Both the position numbers and the translations under genes were made by a program. Below the pieces are notes generated by a model. That model was not told the DNA's origin. It worked only from the letters and a program-made list of their open reading frames with translations, and did not search any database. A DNA stretch of 64,000 bases, from contig NZ_BAAAZR010000019.1 of assembly GCF_039537005.1 (NCBI RefSeq), forward strand, positions 1 to 64,000, in the 5' to 3' direction. Origin of the DNA: Sphaerisporangium flaviroseum (GTDB taxonomy: Bacteria > Actinomycetota > Actinomycetes > Streptosporangiales > Streptosporangiaceae). Positions 1 to 9,235 of this stretch are shown here, piece by piece (the stretch's first letter is position 1; every line of letters begins with the position of its first letter).

Positions 1-1971
1 ATCCGCCTCCAGCCCCTTCTTCTCCCCATCGACCACCCGCCGCTTCAACCGCTCCCACAGCGGCAGGCCCAGCAGCTCGGCCGCGCGGTCCTGGCGCATC
101 GAGGCGGCGTCCACGCCCTCGTACAGCTCCATGAACCGCTGCAGCGGGTCGTATCCCTCGCGGCGGCGGTCGTAGACCATGTCGAGCGCCACCTGGCGCT
201 GCTCGTCGGGGATCCGCGCCATCGGCAAGATCTTCGAGGCGTGCACGATCGCCGAGTCCAGCCCCGCGTTCACGCACTCGTTCAGGAACACCGAGTTCAG
301 CACGATGCGCGCCGCCGGGTTCAGCCCGAAGGAGATGTTCGACAGGCCCAGCGTGGTCTGCACCGTGGGGTAGCGGCGCTTGAGCTCGCGGATCGCCTCG
401 ATGGTCTCGATGCCGTCGCGCCGGGTCTCCTCCTGGCCGGTGGCGATCGGGAAGGTCAGGCAGTCGATGATGATGTCCTCGACCTTCATGCCCCAGTTGG
501 CGGTCAGGTCCTCGATCAGCCGCACCGCGACCCGGACCTTCCACTCGGCGGTGCGGGCCTGGCCCTCCTCGTCGATGGTCAGCGCGATCACGGCCGCGCC
601 GTGCTCCTTGACCAGCTTCATGATCTTCTGGAACCGGGAGCCGGGGCCGTCGCCGTCCTCGTAGTTCACCGAGTTGATCACGGCCCGGCCGCCCAGCATC
701 TCCAGGCCCGCCTCCAGCACGGCCGGCTCGGTGGAGTCGAGCACGATCGGCAGGGTGGAGGCGGTGGCGAAGCGGAACGCCAGCTCACTCATGTCGGCGA
801 CCCCGTCACGGCCGACGTAGTCGACGCACAGGTCGAGCATGTGGGCGCCGTCACGCGACTGGGCACGGGCGATGTCGACGCACTCTTCCCAGTTCTCGGC
901 GAGCATCGCCTCGCGGAACGCCTTGGAGCCGTTGGCGTTGGTGCGCTCGCCGATGGCCAGGTAGGAGGTGTCCTGCCGGAACGACACGTGCTGGTACAGC
1001 GAAGCGGCGCCCGCCTCTGGACGCGGGCGCCGCGCGGCGGGAACCTGGCCGCGCACCCGCTCGACCACCTGCCGCAGATGCTCAGGAGTGGTGCCACAGC
1101 ACCCGCCCACCAGCGACAGCCCGTACTCGCGGGTGAAGGTCTCGTGGGCCGACGCCAGATCGCTCGGGCTGAGGGGGTAGTGCGCGCCGTCGGAGGTCAG
1201 CTCGGGCAGGCCGGCATTGGGCATGCACGACAGCGGCAGGCGGCAGTGCTTGGCCAGGTAACGAAGGTGCTCGCTCATCTCGGCCGGCCCGGTCGCGCAG
1301 TTGAGCCCGATCAGGTCGACGCCGAGGGGTTCGATGACCGAGAGGGCGGCGCCGATCTCCGAACCCAGGAGCATCGCCCCGTTGGTCTCGATCGTCACCT
1401 GCGCGATGATCGGCACATCACGCCCGGCCGCGTGCACCGCCCGCTTGGCACCGATCACCGCCGCCTTGACCTGCAACAGATCCTGACAGGTCTCCACGAT
1501 CAACGCATCGGCACCACCCGCGATCAGACCCGCCGCATTGTCACGATAGGCATCACGCAACGTCGCGTACGGCAGGTGGCCCAGGGTCGGCAGCTTGGTG
1601 CCCGGACCCATCGACCCCAGCACGAACCGCGGCCGCTCGGCAGTCGACCAATGATCGGCCCGCTCACGCGCCAGCCGTGCCCCCGCCTCCGAGTACTCAT
1701 AGACACGGTCGGAGATGTCGTACTCCCCCAGCGCCGCCAGGTTGGCACCGAAGGTGTTGGTCTCCACACAGTCGACGCCGACCTCGAAGTACGCATCGTG
1801 CACGGCCTTGACGATGTCAGGACGCGTGACGTTGAGCACCTCGTTGCATCCCTCGTGACCGTCGAAGTCGTCGAGGGTCGGATCGTAGGCCTGCAGCATG
1901 GTCCCCATGGCCCCGTCCGCGACGATCACGCGGTCTGACAGGGCTTGTCTGAAGGACGCAGTGCTGTTCAT
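1..1971 (-). CDS. metH: Methionine synthase, cobalamin-dependent (5' part; gene runs off the left edge)
   Basis: Transfers the methyl group of 5-methyltetrahydrofolate to homocysteine through cobalamin, giving methionine in the cytoplasm. About 657 N-terminal residues are present: the homocysteine-binding barrel (start VIVADGAMGTML, zinc ligands in LNCATGP near residue 225 and GGCCGT near residue 290) followed by the pterin-binding domain (IGERTNANGSKAF, then DLCVDYVGRDG and VINSVNYEDG). The cobalamin and reactivation domains lie beyond the window. The ATG at 1971 has no good ribosome-binding site but a TAGGCT hexamer 7 nt upstream, suggesting a leaderless mRNA. No B12 riboswitch was recognised in the 138-nt gap before the divergent stress-protein gene. 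Confidence 0.96.
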   Translation of the reverse strand, partial: MNSTASFRQALSDRVIVADGAMGTMLQAYDPTLDDFDGHEGCNEVLNVTRPDIVKAVHDAYFEVGVDCVETNTFGANLAALGEYDISDRVYEYSEAGARLARERADHWSTAERPRFVLGSMGPGTKLPTLGHLPYATLRDAYRDNAAGLIAGGADALIVETCQDLLQVKAAVIGAKRAVHAAGRDVPIIAQVTIETNGAMLLGSEIGAALSVIEPLGVDLIGLNCATGPAEMSEHLRYLAKHCRLPLSCMPNAGLPELTSDGAHYPLSPSDLASAHETFTREYGLSLVGGCCGTTPEHLRQVVERVRGQVPAARRPRPEAGAASLYQHVSFRQDTSYLAIGERTNANGSKAFREAMLAENWEECVDIARAQSRDGAHMLDLCVDYVGRDGVADMSELAFRFATASTLPIVLDSTEPAVLEAGLEMLGGRAVINSVNYEDGDGPGSRFQKIMKLVKEHGAAVIALTIDEEGQARTAEWKVRVAVRLIEDLTANWGMKVEDIIIDCLTFPIATGQEETRRDGIETIEAIRELKRRYPTVQTTLGLSNISFGLNPAARIVLNSVFLNECVNAGLDSAIVHASKILPMARIPDEQRQVALDMVYDRRREGYDPLQRFMELYEGVDAASMRQDRAAELLGLPLWERLKRRVVDGEKKGLEAD

Positions 1972-1978
1972 GAACTCA

Positions 1979-1984
1979 AGCCTA
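1979..1984 (-). promoter_or_regulatory. -10 hexamer of a probable leaderless metH transcript
   Basis: TAGGCT read on the minus strand lies 7 nt before the metH ATG, so transcription would begin at or next to the start codon. The TANNNT-N7-ATG arrangement is typical of actinobacterial leaderless genes. No clear -35 element. Confidence 0.5.
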
Positions 1985-2017
1985 GCGGGAGCCGTGATGG
2001 TACTGTTCGACCACCAT

Positions 2018-2038
2018 AATTGAACGGTACGTCCAATT
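2018..2038. promoter_or_regulatory. Imperfect palindrome in the metH/usp divergent gap
   Basis: AATTGAACGG-T-ACGTCCAATT matches its own reverse complement at 17 of 21 positions. Size and TTGNAC...GTNCAA form resemble a TetR-type operator. It sits about 50 nt upstream of metH, so binding there could affect either divergent gene. The regulator is unknown; statistical support is modest. Confidence 0.35.
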
Positions 2039-2109
2039 GCGTCGGCGACGCCCGGTAGAGGTCACGGGCCCGCCGCGCCCGGCGAAGGCCATTCATGGCC
2101 GGCTAAGGG

Positions 2110-2574
2110 GTGACCCCTTCCGTGTACCGGACGATCCTGGTCGGAACCGACGGCTCCGCCACCTCCTTCCGGGCGGTCTCCGCCGCCGCCTCGCTGGCCG
2201 CCGCGACGGGCGCGACCCTCGTCCTGGCCTGTGCCTACAACCCGATGCGCGAGAGGGACCGTACGGCCGCCGCCGACGTCCTCGGGGACCTGGCGTACAA
2301 GGTCAGCGGCGGCACCCCCGCCGACGACGCGCTGCGGGCCGCGCGCGAGCACGCCGTCTCGGCGGGGGCCGCCGACATCGAGCTGGCCGCCGAGGAGGGG
2401 GACGCGGTGGACGTCCTGGTCACGCTCGCCGAGAAGCGCAGGGCCGACCTGCTCGTGGTGGGCAACCGCGGGCTCAACAGCCTCGCGGGCCGCCTGCTCG
2501 GCTCGGTGCCCTCCAACGTCTCCCATCGCGCGTCGTGCGACGTGCTGATCGTCCGCACGACGACGGGCCGTTGA
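2110..2574 (+). CDS. Universal stress protein, UspA family
   Basis: Single-domain Usp of 154 residues, normal for the family. The N-terminal strand and TILVGTDGSATS motif give the start of the nucleotide-binding fold. Near the C-terminus VVGNRGLNSLAGRLLGS followed by the PSNVSHRASCDVLIV strand is the G-2x-G-9x-G(S/T) ATP-binding signature, so an ATP-binding, stress-linked cytoplasmic regulator is expected. The GTG start follows GGCTAAGGGG; no better start exists downstream without losing the first beta strand. Divergent from metH. The precise stress role cannot be read from sequence. Confidence 0.9.
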   Translation: MTPSVYRTILVGTDGSATSFRAVSAAASLAAATGATLVLACAYNPMRERDRTAAADVLGDLAYKVSGGTPADDALRAAREHAVSAGAADIELAAEEGDAVDVLVTLAEKRRADLLVVGNRGLNSLAGRLLGSVPSNVSHRASCDVLIVRTTTGR

Positions 2575-2733
2575 CCGCGGCGCCGGGGGCACTCTCGCAG
2601 CCGGCTATGCCCTCTCCGTGACACTGAGCGCCCCTCAACGAATAGGCTTAGTCAGGCACAAGGCCGCCGCCGGCGGCCGAGAGGGCGCTCCCGTGACGGG
2701 GCGGCCTCGGCCCAGGCGAGGAGGAGGCGGCGT

Positions 2734-3588
2734 GTGATCGAGCTCGAAGGGCTGCCCGAGCTCGTCGACCCGGTGCTGATCGCCGCGTTCGAGGGCTGGA
2801 ACGACGCAGGCGAGGCGTCGAGCGGCGCTCTCGCCCATCTCGAGGCCGAGTGGAAGGCCACCCCGCTGGTCGAGCTCGACCCCGAGGACTACTACGACTT
2901 CCAGGTCACCCGCCCGGTCGTCGAGCTGGGCGACGGCACCACCCGTTCCATCGTGTGGCCCACCACCCGCCTGCTCGTGGCGCGGCCTCCGGGCAGCAAG
3001 CGCGACGTGGTGCTGCTGCGCGGCATCGAGCCGAACATGCGCTGGCGCACCTTCTGCGCCGAGATCGTGAGCATCTGCCTGGAGCTCGGCGTGGAGACCG
3101 CCGTGCTGCTCGGCGCCCTGCTCAACGACTCGCCCCACACCCGGCCGGTGCCCATCGTCGGCTCCGTGAGCGACCCGGGCCTGGCGCGCTCGCTCAACCT
3201 GGAGCTGACCCGCTACGAAGGCCCCACGGGCATCGTCGGCGTGCTGCAGCACTCCCTCGGCGTGGCCGGCACCAAGACCGTCTCGTTGTGGGCCTCGGTG
3301 CCCCATTACGTCGCCCAGCCGCCCAACCCCAAGGCCACGCTGGCGCTGCTGCGCCGCATGGAGGACATGCTGGACATCCCCATGCCGCTCGGTGAGCTGC
3401 CCGACGAGGCGCAGGCGTGGGAGCACGGTGTCGACGAGCTGGCCGCCCAGGACTCCGAGGTGGCCGAGTACGTCCGCGAGCTTGAGGAGCGCAAGGACGC
3501 CGCGGAGCTGCCCGAGGCCAGCGGCGACGCGATCGCGGCGGAGTTCGAGCGCTACCTGCGGCGGCGCGACACCGACGGCGACGGCTAG
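2734..3588 (+). CDS. PAC2 (proteasome assembly chaperone 2) family protein
   Basis: Protein of 284 residues typical of the actinobacterial PAC2 family: LVDPVLIAAFEGWNDAGEASSGAL at the N-terminus, then VVLLRGIEPNMRWRTF and VLLGALLNDSPHTRPVPIVG. The C-terminal ~60 residues are charged and probably helical. The fold is related to eukaryotic proteasome assembly chaperones; the bacterial function is not established. The GTG start is preceded by a strong GAGGAGGAGG. It stands alone between the stress protein and the next unknown gene. No signal peptide or membrane segment. Confidence 0.9.
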   Translation: MIELEGLPELVDPVLIAAFEGWNDAGEASSGALAHLEAEWKATPLVELDPEDYYDFQVTRPVVELGDGTTRSIVWPTTRLLVARPPGSKRDVVLLRGIEPNMRWRTFCAEIVSICLELGVETAVLLGALLNDSPHTRPVPIVGSVSDPGLARSLNLELTRYEGPTGIVGVLQHSLGVAGTKTVSLWASVPHYVAQPPNPKATLALLRRMEDMLDIPMPLGELPDEAQAWEHGVDELAAQDSEVAEYVRELEERKDAAELPEASGDAIAAEFERYLRRRDTDGDG

Positions 3589-3787
3589 CAACCCCTAAAG
3601 CAGCATTTCGCATAATTCCCGTTATTCGACACCCCGGTCGTGATTTCGAGTAATAATTGGCCGCTGCGCCGTTCCGCACCCATTGCACCTGGGCGGCACC
3701 CCACGCGCGGCAACGATTCGATAACGGAGAGAAACACGACTCCGCAAACATCGCGGACGACGCCACCCGCGTGCTGAACCTACACAT

Positions 3788-4444
3788 GTGACTGCGCACC
3801 TTGGGGCCCCCATGGCGACTCCTTATCCTGATCCGCACAAGAGAGCACAGGAGACGCGGCGACGCGTTCTTGATATGGCCGTTTTCATGAAACAGGAGGG
3901 CGGGGACGGAGCCGTCCATCCGTGGAACGGCGCCGCCTATCCGCAGCTGCGCGGCGCGACTCCGGCCCAGGCGGTCGAGATGTTCCTCGCGCTTCTGCAG
4001 GACCGGCTGCCTGTCTGGCTGCGCACGCTGGACGACCTGATGCACATGGCCGGCAAGGGCCGGGTGAACGACAACCTGCTGCCGGTGGCGCGCGCCGGGA
4101 TCGACTACTACGCCGAGGTCCAGGCCGCGGCGATGCCCGCGTTCCTCTCCCCCTCCATCACCGTCCGCTTCCGCGAGGCGCTGCGCGAGACCGAGCTCGG
4201 CCCGGCCTCGGAGATCGCCCCGCTCGCCGAGTACCTCGGCGCGGAACGGCGGCTCGGGCGGGTGTCGCCGGACGTCACCCCCGAGGCCAGCGCCCGCCTG
4301 CTGCTGGCCGGGTGCTTCCGGCACGCCTACTACGAGATGTTCATCGGCGCCGGCTCCGGCCTGTCCCGGGACGAGGGCGCGGTGGAGATCGTACGGGAGC
4401 TGCGGCTGGAGACCGTCACGCCCCGGACGCCCGCGCTCTCCTGA
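3788..4444 (+). CDS. Unknown protein resembling a TetR-type ligand-binding domain without an HTH
   Basis: Predicted all-helical protein of 218 residues (210 if the ATG at 3812 is used). The stretch PEASARLLLAGCFRHAYYEMFIG and the pattern around it look like the C-terminal domain of TetR regulators. The N-terminus RAQETRRRVLDMAVF starts like a TetR helix 1, but the helix-turn-helix that should follow is missing and replaced by a short HPWNGAAYPQLRG segment. It may be a degenerate regulator or an independent ligand-binding protein. The upstream 200 nt are AT-rich for this genome. Its last 29 nt overlap the convergent cbiX-like gene. The family call is inference. Confidence 0.5.
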   Translation: MTAHLGAPMATPYPDPHKRAQETRRRVLDMAVFMKQEGGDGAVHPWNGAAYPQLRGATPAQAVEMFLALLQDRLPVWLRTLDDLMHMAGKGRVNDNLLPVARAGIDYYAEVQAAAMPAFLSPSITVRFREALRETELGPASEIAPLAEYLGAERRLGRVSPDVTPEASARLLLAGCFRHAYYEMFIGAGSGLSRDEGAVEIVRELRLETVTPRTPALS

Positions 4445-5228
4445 GCACGGCCACCCTGGCCACCGGCCCGTCATGCCCTGCCACGGCCACCCTGGCCACG
4501 GCCTCGTCGCACCTGCGCCACACCAGATCGGCCAGTTCCTCCTCGGCGCCGAGCGGGCGGCTCACCACCTCGGCCCCGCTGGACTCCAGCCGTCCCTGGA
4601 AGAACCCCGGGGCGAGCAGGTAGGACGCCACGGCGATCCGCGGCGCCGGTCCTGACCGCAGCCGCTCCAGGGCCGCGGTGACCGACGGGGTGCCCGCCGA
4701 GGCGAAGGCCGCGGTGACGGGCCGGGCCAGCCGCACCGACAGCAGCCGGGCGGCGGAGCGCACGTCGGCCAGGGCCGCGGGGTCGGAGGATCCCGCCGCG
4801 CCGAGGATCACGGCGTCGGTGGAGCGCAGGCCCGCCGACGCCAGGCGGCGGGCCAGCACCGAGGTGATCAGCGCGTGGGGGCCGAGCGGATCGGCGACGA
4901 GCGTGTCCGGCCTGGCCCTCGCCACGACCTCCGGAAGGTCCACATGGACGTGGTAGCCGCCCGCCAGCAGCAGCGGGACCACGACCACCGGTCCTGGCAC
5001 CTGCGCCAGGACGCCGGCGAGCGGCGGCGAGCTGATCTCCAGGAAGCCGAGCTCGACCCGATGACCGGGCCGCGTGCGGCGTACCTCCTCCGCCAGGGCC
5101 GCGAGCGTGGCCTCGCCCGCGGCGCTGCGGGTGCCGTGGGCCACCAGCACCAGCGTGCCGGCGTGCCCGCGCGCCGGCCTTCCCCGTGAACGGCTCCTCG
5201 CCTGGATCTCCCCCCGGTCCCCCCTCAC
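4416..5228 (-). CDS. Sirohydrochlorin chelatase, CbiX/SirB family
   Basis: Chelatase of 270 residues that would insert metal, most likely Fe2+, into sirohydrochlorin. Motifs: LVLVAHGTRSAAGEATL with the catalytic-type His of the first half, VVVVPLLLAGGYHVHVDLP with the metal-binding His pair, and a shorter degenerate second half. It is the last gene of the nitrate assimilation operon, 28 nt after the hemD-like gene. As NirB needs siroheme, ferrochelatase activity is the better guess, but a cobalt role cannot be excluded by sequence alone. The start is the first Met; the first ~24 residues are basic and poorly conserved, so the real start could be slightly later. Confidence 0.85.
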   Translation of the reverse strand: MRGDRGEIQARSRSRGRPARGHAGTLVLVAHGTRSAAGEATLAALAEEVRRTRPGHRVELGFLEISSPPLAGVLAQVPGPVVVVPLLLAGGYHVHVDLPEVVARARPDTLVADPLGPHALITSVLARRLASAGLRSTDAVILGAAGSSDPAALADVRSAARLLSVRLARPVTAAFASAGTPSVTAALERLRSGPAPRIAVASYLLAPGFFQGRLESSGAEVVSRPLGAEEELADLVWRRCDEAVARVAVAGHDGPVARVAVLRRARASGA

Positions 5229-5256
5229 CTGGTGTCCCTCCGGCCTGGTGTCGGCG

Positions 5257-6426
5257 TCACCGGGTGTCCGGCCGGTCGCAGGCCAGCCGGTAGCCGCGCT
5301 TCACGACCGTCTCCACGATGCCCGACGGGCCGAGGGCGCGGCGCAGGCGGGTGACGGCCATCTCGACCGCGTGCTCGGCGGAGTCCCTGGCCGGGCCGCC
5401 GGGCAGCACCATGCGCAGGTCGGAGCGGGGTACGACGTGGCCGGGACGCTCCGCCAGGCGTTTGAGCACCGCCATCGGCGCGGGCGGGAGCGGCTTGAGG
5501 TCCCCGTCGACGGCGACCGCGTGCCCACGGATCTCCAGCTCGTGAGCGCCCGCGCTGACCCGGGTGACGCTGTGCTCGGGGAGGTGTGTGGCCAGGGTGC
5601 GGGCCAGCGCGCCCAGGCGGGAGCGCTCCGGCTGGATCACCGGCACGCCCTTCGCCAGCAGCGGCGCCGCCGTGACCGGCCCGACGCACGCCGCGACGAC
5701 CGACTCGCCGAAGGCCGCGACCAGCGCGTCCTCCAGGTGCTCCGCCCTCGCGGCGTTGAGCATCGCGATAACGGCGGGGGCGCTGGTGAAGGCCACCGCG
5801 TCCACCGACCCCGAGATCGCCTGGGTGATCAGGCGGCGCAGCGGCGAGGTGTCGCGGTACGGCAGCCAGCGGTAGACCGGCACCTCGATCACCGTGGCGC
5901 CCACCGCGCGCAGTGCCGCCACGAAGCCGGTCAGCGGCTCGCCGTGGAGTTGCACCACGATGCGGCGCCCGCTCAGATCCTGCGCGAGGAGGTACTGCTT
6001 GATCTCGTCGCAGGACTCGGTCAGCGGGGTCCAGTGGTCGGTCATCCCGGCGGCGCGCACCGCGCCCCGGGCCTTGGGCCCGCGGGGCAGCAGCCGTGCC
6101 GCGGCCAGGTGGTCGGACAGGTCGGTGGACAGCCCCCAGCCCTCGGCGGCGGCCATCCACCCACGGAATCCGACGCCGGTGGTGACCACCACGTCGTGGA
6201 TCGGGCCCTCCAGGCATTCCCGGGTGGCCGCGAGCAGTCCCGCGTCCTCGGCCAGCGGGACCAGGCGGATCGCGGGGGCCCGTACGACTCTGGCGCCCCT
6301 CCGTTCCAGGAGGGCCGCGAACTCCTCCTTGCGCCGGGTCGCGGTCACCCCGATGGTGAATCCCGCCAGTGCGTCCGGCGCCGTCTCGGGGGTCGTCATG
6401 GGATTCTCCAGTAGCGTGGCCGTCAT
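5257..6426 (-). CDS. Uroporphyrinogen-III synthase fused to a winged-helix DNA-binding domain
   Basis: Residues ~20-275 form a HemD-like uroporphyrinogen-III synthase domain (FTIGVTATRRKEEFAALLERRGA, VVVTTGVGFRGWM, VDAVAFTSAPAVIAML). The last ~100 residues form an OmpR-type winged helix (LAERPGHVVPRSDLRMVL, then VEMAVTRLRRALGPSGIVETVVKRGYRL). The same fusion is known in actinobacteria beside nitrite reductase genes, as in Mycobacterium Rv0260c. It may make the siroheme precursor, act as a regulator of the locus, or both. The start ATG at 6426 overlaps the nirD stop by 4 nt (ATGA). Confidence 0.88.
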   Translation of the reverse strand: MTATLLENPMTTPETAPDALAGFTIGVTATRRKEEFAALLERRGARVVRAPAIRLVPLAEDAGLLAATRECLEGPIHDVVVTTGVGFRGWMAAAEGWGLSTDLSDHLAAARLLPRGPKARGAVRAAGMTDHWTPLTESCDEIKQYLLAQDLSGRRIVVQLHGEPLTGFVAALRAVGATVIEVPVYRWLPYRDTSPLRRLITQAISGSVDAVAFTSAPAVIAMLNAARAEHLEDALVAAFGESVVAACVGPVTAAPLLAKGVPVIQPERSRLGALARTLATHLPEHSVTRVSAGAHELEIRGHAVAVDGDLKPLPPAPMAVLKRLAERPGHVVPRSDLRMVLPGGPARDSAEHAVEMAVTRLRRALGPSGIVETVVKRGYRLACDRPDTR

Positions 6427-6797
6427 TCCACGCTCACCTCCACGGTGCCGTTGGTGACGCGGGTCGGATATATCGGTACTGCTGTCGCCGGATCGTCCAG
6501 GCAGGCGCCGGTGACCAGGGAGAAGACCTGCTTGTGCATGGGCGTCGCCACCACGGGCTCCTGGCCCAGGGTGCCGACGATGCCGCGCGAGATGACGTAC
6601 GCGCCGCTGAACGGGTCGTGGTTGCCCACGGCGAACAAGCGGCCGTCGTGGGCGCGGAACACCGCGACCTGGCGGCCGCGGATCAGGGCGGCGGCCCCGC
6701 GCTCGGGGATCAGGTCGGTGTAGTGGCAGATCGCGCTCCACCTCCGCGTGGTCGTGTCACTCCTGCTGGTCTCCGGAGCCTTCTGGACGATGGTCAT
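6423..6797 (-). CDS. nirD: Nitrite reductase small subunit
   Basis: Small subunit (124 residues) of the NADH-dependent assimilatory nitrite reductase. It has the Rieske-like beta fold (VAVFRAHDGRLFAVGNHDPFSGAYVISRGIVG, then VVATPMHKQVFSL) but lacks the Cys-His pairs of true Rieske proteins, as is normal for NirD, so it carries no iron-sulfur cluster. The ATG overlaps the nirB stop by 4 nt and its own stop overlaps the next start, so it should be translationally coupled to both neighbours. Length is typical. Confidence 0.95.
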   Translation of the reverse strand: MTIVQKAPETSRSDTTTRRWSAICHYTDLIPERGAAALIRGRQVAVFRAHDGRLFAVGNHDPFSGAYVISRGIVGTLGQEPVVATPMHKQVFSLVTGACLDDPATAVPIYPTRVTNGTVEVSVE

Positions 6798-9235
6798 CGG
6801 CGGGTCACCTCCATGAGAACGGGCTTGATCTGGTCGCGTTCGGTCTCGAAGACGATCGAGGGGTCAGGGGTCTCAGGAGCGTTGACGAAGCTGACGAACC
6901 TGCGCAGCTTCTCGGGGTCCTCGACGGTGGCGCGCCACTCGTCGAAGTAGGTGGCGACGTGCCGTTCCATCCGCGCGTCCAGGTCGGCGCAGATGCCGAG
7001 CGAGTCCTGGGTGATCACCTCGCGCAGGTAGTGGAGGCCGATGTTCTGGACCCAGACGGCGGTGCGCTGGAGGCGGTCGGCCGTGCGGATGTAGAACATC
7101 AGGAACCGGTCGATCGTGCGGATCAGCTCGTCGTCGGACAGGTCGCTCGCCAGCAGGTCGGCGTGGCGCGGCGTGAAGCCGCCGTTGCCCCCGACGTAGA
7201 GGTTCCAGCCGTTCTCGGTGGCGATGATGCCGAAGTCCTTGCCCCGGGCCTCGGCGCACTCGCGGGCGCAGCCGGAGACGGCCGCCTTGAGCTTGTGCGG
7301 GGAGCGCAGCCCTCGGTAGCGCAGTTCCAGCGCGATGGCCATCCCCACCGCGTCCTGGACCCCGTACCGGCACCAGGTGGACCCCACGCAGGACTTCACC
7401 GTGCGCAGCGCCTTGCCGTAGGCGTGCCCGGACTCGAATCCGGCGTCGACCAGCCGCTTCCAGATCTTGGGAAGCTGCTCCACCCTCGCCCCGAACAGGT
7501 CGATCCGCTGACCGCCGGTGATCTTGGTGTAGAGGCCGAAGTCGCGGGCGACCTCCCCGATCACGATGAGCTTGTCCGGGGTGATCTCGCCGCCGGGGAT
7601 GCGCGGCACCACCGAGTACGTGCCGTTCTTCTGGATGTTGGCGAGGAAGTGGTCGTTGGTGTCCTGCAGCGCCGCCTGCTCGCCCTCCAGGACGTGACCG
7701 CCGTTCAGCGACGCGAGGATCGACGCCACGACGGGCTTGCAGACGTCACACCCGCGTCCCCTGCCGTGCTCGGCGATGAGCTGCGAGAACGTGCGGATCT
7801 CGCGGACCCTGACGATGTCGAACAGCTCGGGCCTGCTGTGGTCGAAGTGCTCGCACAGCGCCTTGCTGGTGACGACCCCCTCGGACGCGAGGATCGAGGC
7901 CAGCGCCGGCACGCAGCTGCCGCAACTGGTGCCCGCGCGGGTGCACTTCTTGACGCCCGCGACGTCGGTGAGGCCCAGATCGGCGATGGCGGTGCGGATC
8001 TCTCCCTTGGTGACGTTGTTGCAGGAGCAGATCTGCGCGTCGTCGGGATAGCCGGCCCCGTAGCGATCGGCCGCCGCGCCCGTTCCGGCGAACAGCAGGT
8101 CGCTCGGCGGTGCGGCCAGCTCCCTGCCGACCATCGGCCGCAGCAGGGCGTACGGTGCCGCGTCGCCGACGCAGATGCCGCCGAGCAGGGTGCGGGCGTC
8201 GTCGCTGATGAACAGCTTCTTGTAGACGCCGCCCACCGGGTCCATGTAGGTCACGTCCAGCGCGCCGGAGAGCTGCCCGAAGCTGGCCACGTCCACGCCG
8301 AGCAACTTGAGCTTGGCCGACATGTCCGCGCCGGTGAACCGGGCGCCGCCGCCGAGGATGCGGTCGGCCGCCACCTCCGCCATGGTGAAGCACGGCGCGA
8401 CCAGACCGTAGATCATGCCGCCCACCAGGGCGCACTCTCCCACCGCGTAGATCGCCGGGTCGGCGGTGCGCATCCCCTCGTCGACGACGATGCCCCCGCG
8501 CTCGCCCACCGGCAGCCCCGCCCGGCGGGCGAGCTCGTCGCGCGGCCGGATGCCGGCCGAGAAGACCACCACGCCCGCGTCGATCTCCGTGCCGCCGGCG
8601 AGGACCACCCGGTCCTCCTCGATGCGGCCCAGTCCCGCCCCGGTGTGCACGCTCAGGCCGAGCCGCTCGACATGGCCTCGCAGTACGGCCCCGCCGCCCT
8701 CGTCGACCTGCCGGGGCATGAGCCAGCCGCCCATCTCCACGACGTGCGTGGACAGGCCGAGCCCTCGCAGCGCGTCCGCCGCCTCCAGGCCGAGCAGCCC
8801 GCCTCCGACCACCACGCCGGAGGTCGCGTGCGCGGACGCGGCGCGGATGGCGTCCAGGTCGTCGATGGTGCGGTAGACGAAGGCCCGCTCGGCTCCCGGC
8901 ACCGGCGGCACGAAAGGCGCCGATCCGGTGGCCAGCACCAGGACGTCGTACGGCTCCTGGTGGCCGGCCTCGGTGGTCACCGTGCGGCGGGCGCGGTCGA
9001 TGGAGGCCACCCGGTCGCCCAGCCGCATACCCGCGAGGCCCTCGGGAGCGGGGTAGGTCAGGTCCCCCGCGCCGGTCCCCGGGGGGCCGGACAGGTAGGA
9101 GGTCAGCGCCACGCGGTCGTAGGCGGGCCTCGGCTCCTCCCCGAGGACCGTGATCGTTCCGTCGAAGCCCTTGCCGGCCAGCGTCCCGACGAACCGGTGC
9201 GCCGTCGGGCCGTATCCGGCCACCACGATCCTCAC
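6794..9235 (-). CDS. nirB: Nitrite reductase [NAD(P)H] large subunit
   Basis: Six-electron reduction of nitrite to ammonium. Domains over 813 residues: FAD/NADH pyridine-nucleotide reductase (MRIVVAGYGPTAHRF, LVLATGSAPFVPP, AIYAVGECALVGG), a BFD-type [2Fe-2S] domain (CSCNNVTKGEI near 400, CGSC near 437), a second BFD-like stretch with RGRGCDVC, a ferredoxin-like half domain, and the siroheme-[4Fe-4S] domain with CVGSTWC near 614 and SGCARECAEARGKDFG near 655. The GTG at 9235 is chosen because it overlaps the previous stop (GTGA) and starts exactly at the Rossmann strand; an upstream in-frame start would add 23 unrelated residues. Confidence 0.96.
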   Translation of the reverse strand: MRIVVAGYGPTAHRFVGTLAGKGFDGTITVLGEEPRPAYDRVALTSYLSGPPGTGAGDLTYPAPEGLAGMRLGDRVASIDRARRTVTTEAGHQEPYDVLVLATGSAPFVPPVPGAERAFVYRTIDDLDAIRAASAHATSGVVVGGGLLGLEAADALRGLGLSTHVVEMGGWLMPRQVDEGGGAVLRGHVERLGLSVHTGAGLGRIEEDRVVLAGGTEIDAGVVVFSAGIRPRDELARRAGLPVGERGGIVVDEGMRTADPAIYAVGECALVGGMIYGLVAPCFTMAEVAADRILGGGARFTGADMSAKLKLLGVDVASFGQLSGALDVTYMDPVGGVYKKLFISDDARTLLGGICVGDAAPYALLRPMVGRELAAPPSDLLFAGTGAAADRYGAGYPDDAQICSCNNVTKGEIRTAIADLGLTDVAGVKKCTRAGTSCGSCVPALASILASEGVVTSKALCEHFDHSRPELFDIVRVREIRTFSQLIAEHGRGRGCDVCKPVVASILASLNGGHVLEGEQAALQDTNDHFLANIQKNGTYSVVPRIPGGEITPDKLIVIGEVARDFGLYTKITGGQRIDLFGARVEQLPKIWKRLVDAGFESGHAYGKALRTVKSCVGSTWCRYGVQDAVGMAIALELRYRGLRSPHKLKAAVSGCARECAEARGKDFGIIATENGWNLYVGGNGGFTPRHADLLASDLSDDELIRTIDRFLMFYIRTADRLQRTAVWVQNIGLHYLREVITQDSLGICADLDARMERHVATYFDEWRATVEDPEKLRRFVSFVNAPETPDPSIVFETERDQIKPVLMEVTRR

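Noticed and set aside
241..1938. Long open frame on the plus strand
   Set aside because: Antisense shadow of metH; composition is Arg/Gly/Asp-rich without any domain, as expected for high-GC reverse frames.
1972..2109. Possible cobalamin riboswitch upstream of metH
   Set aside because: The gap is only 138 nt, no B12-box-like sequence was recognised and the gene looks leaderless.
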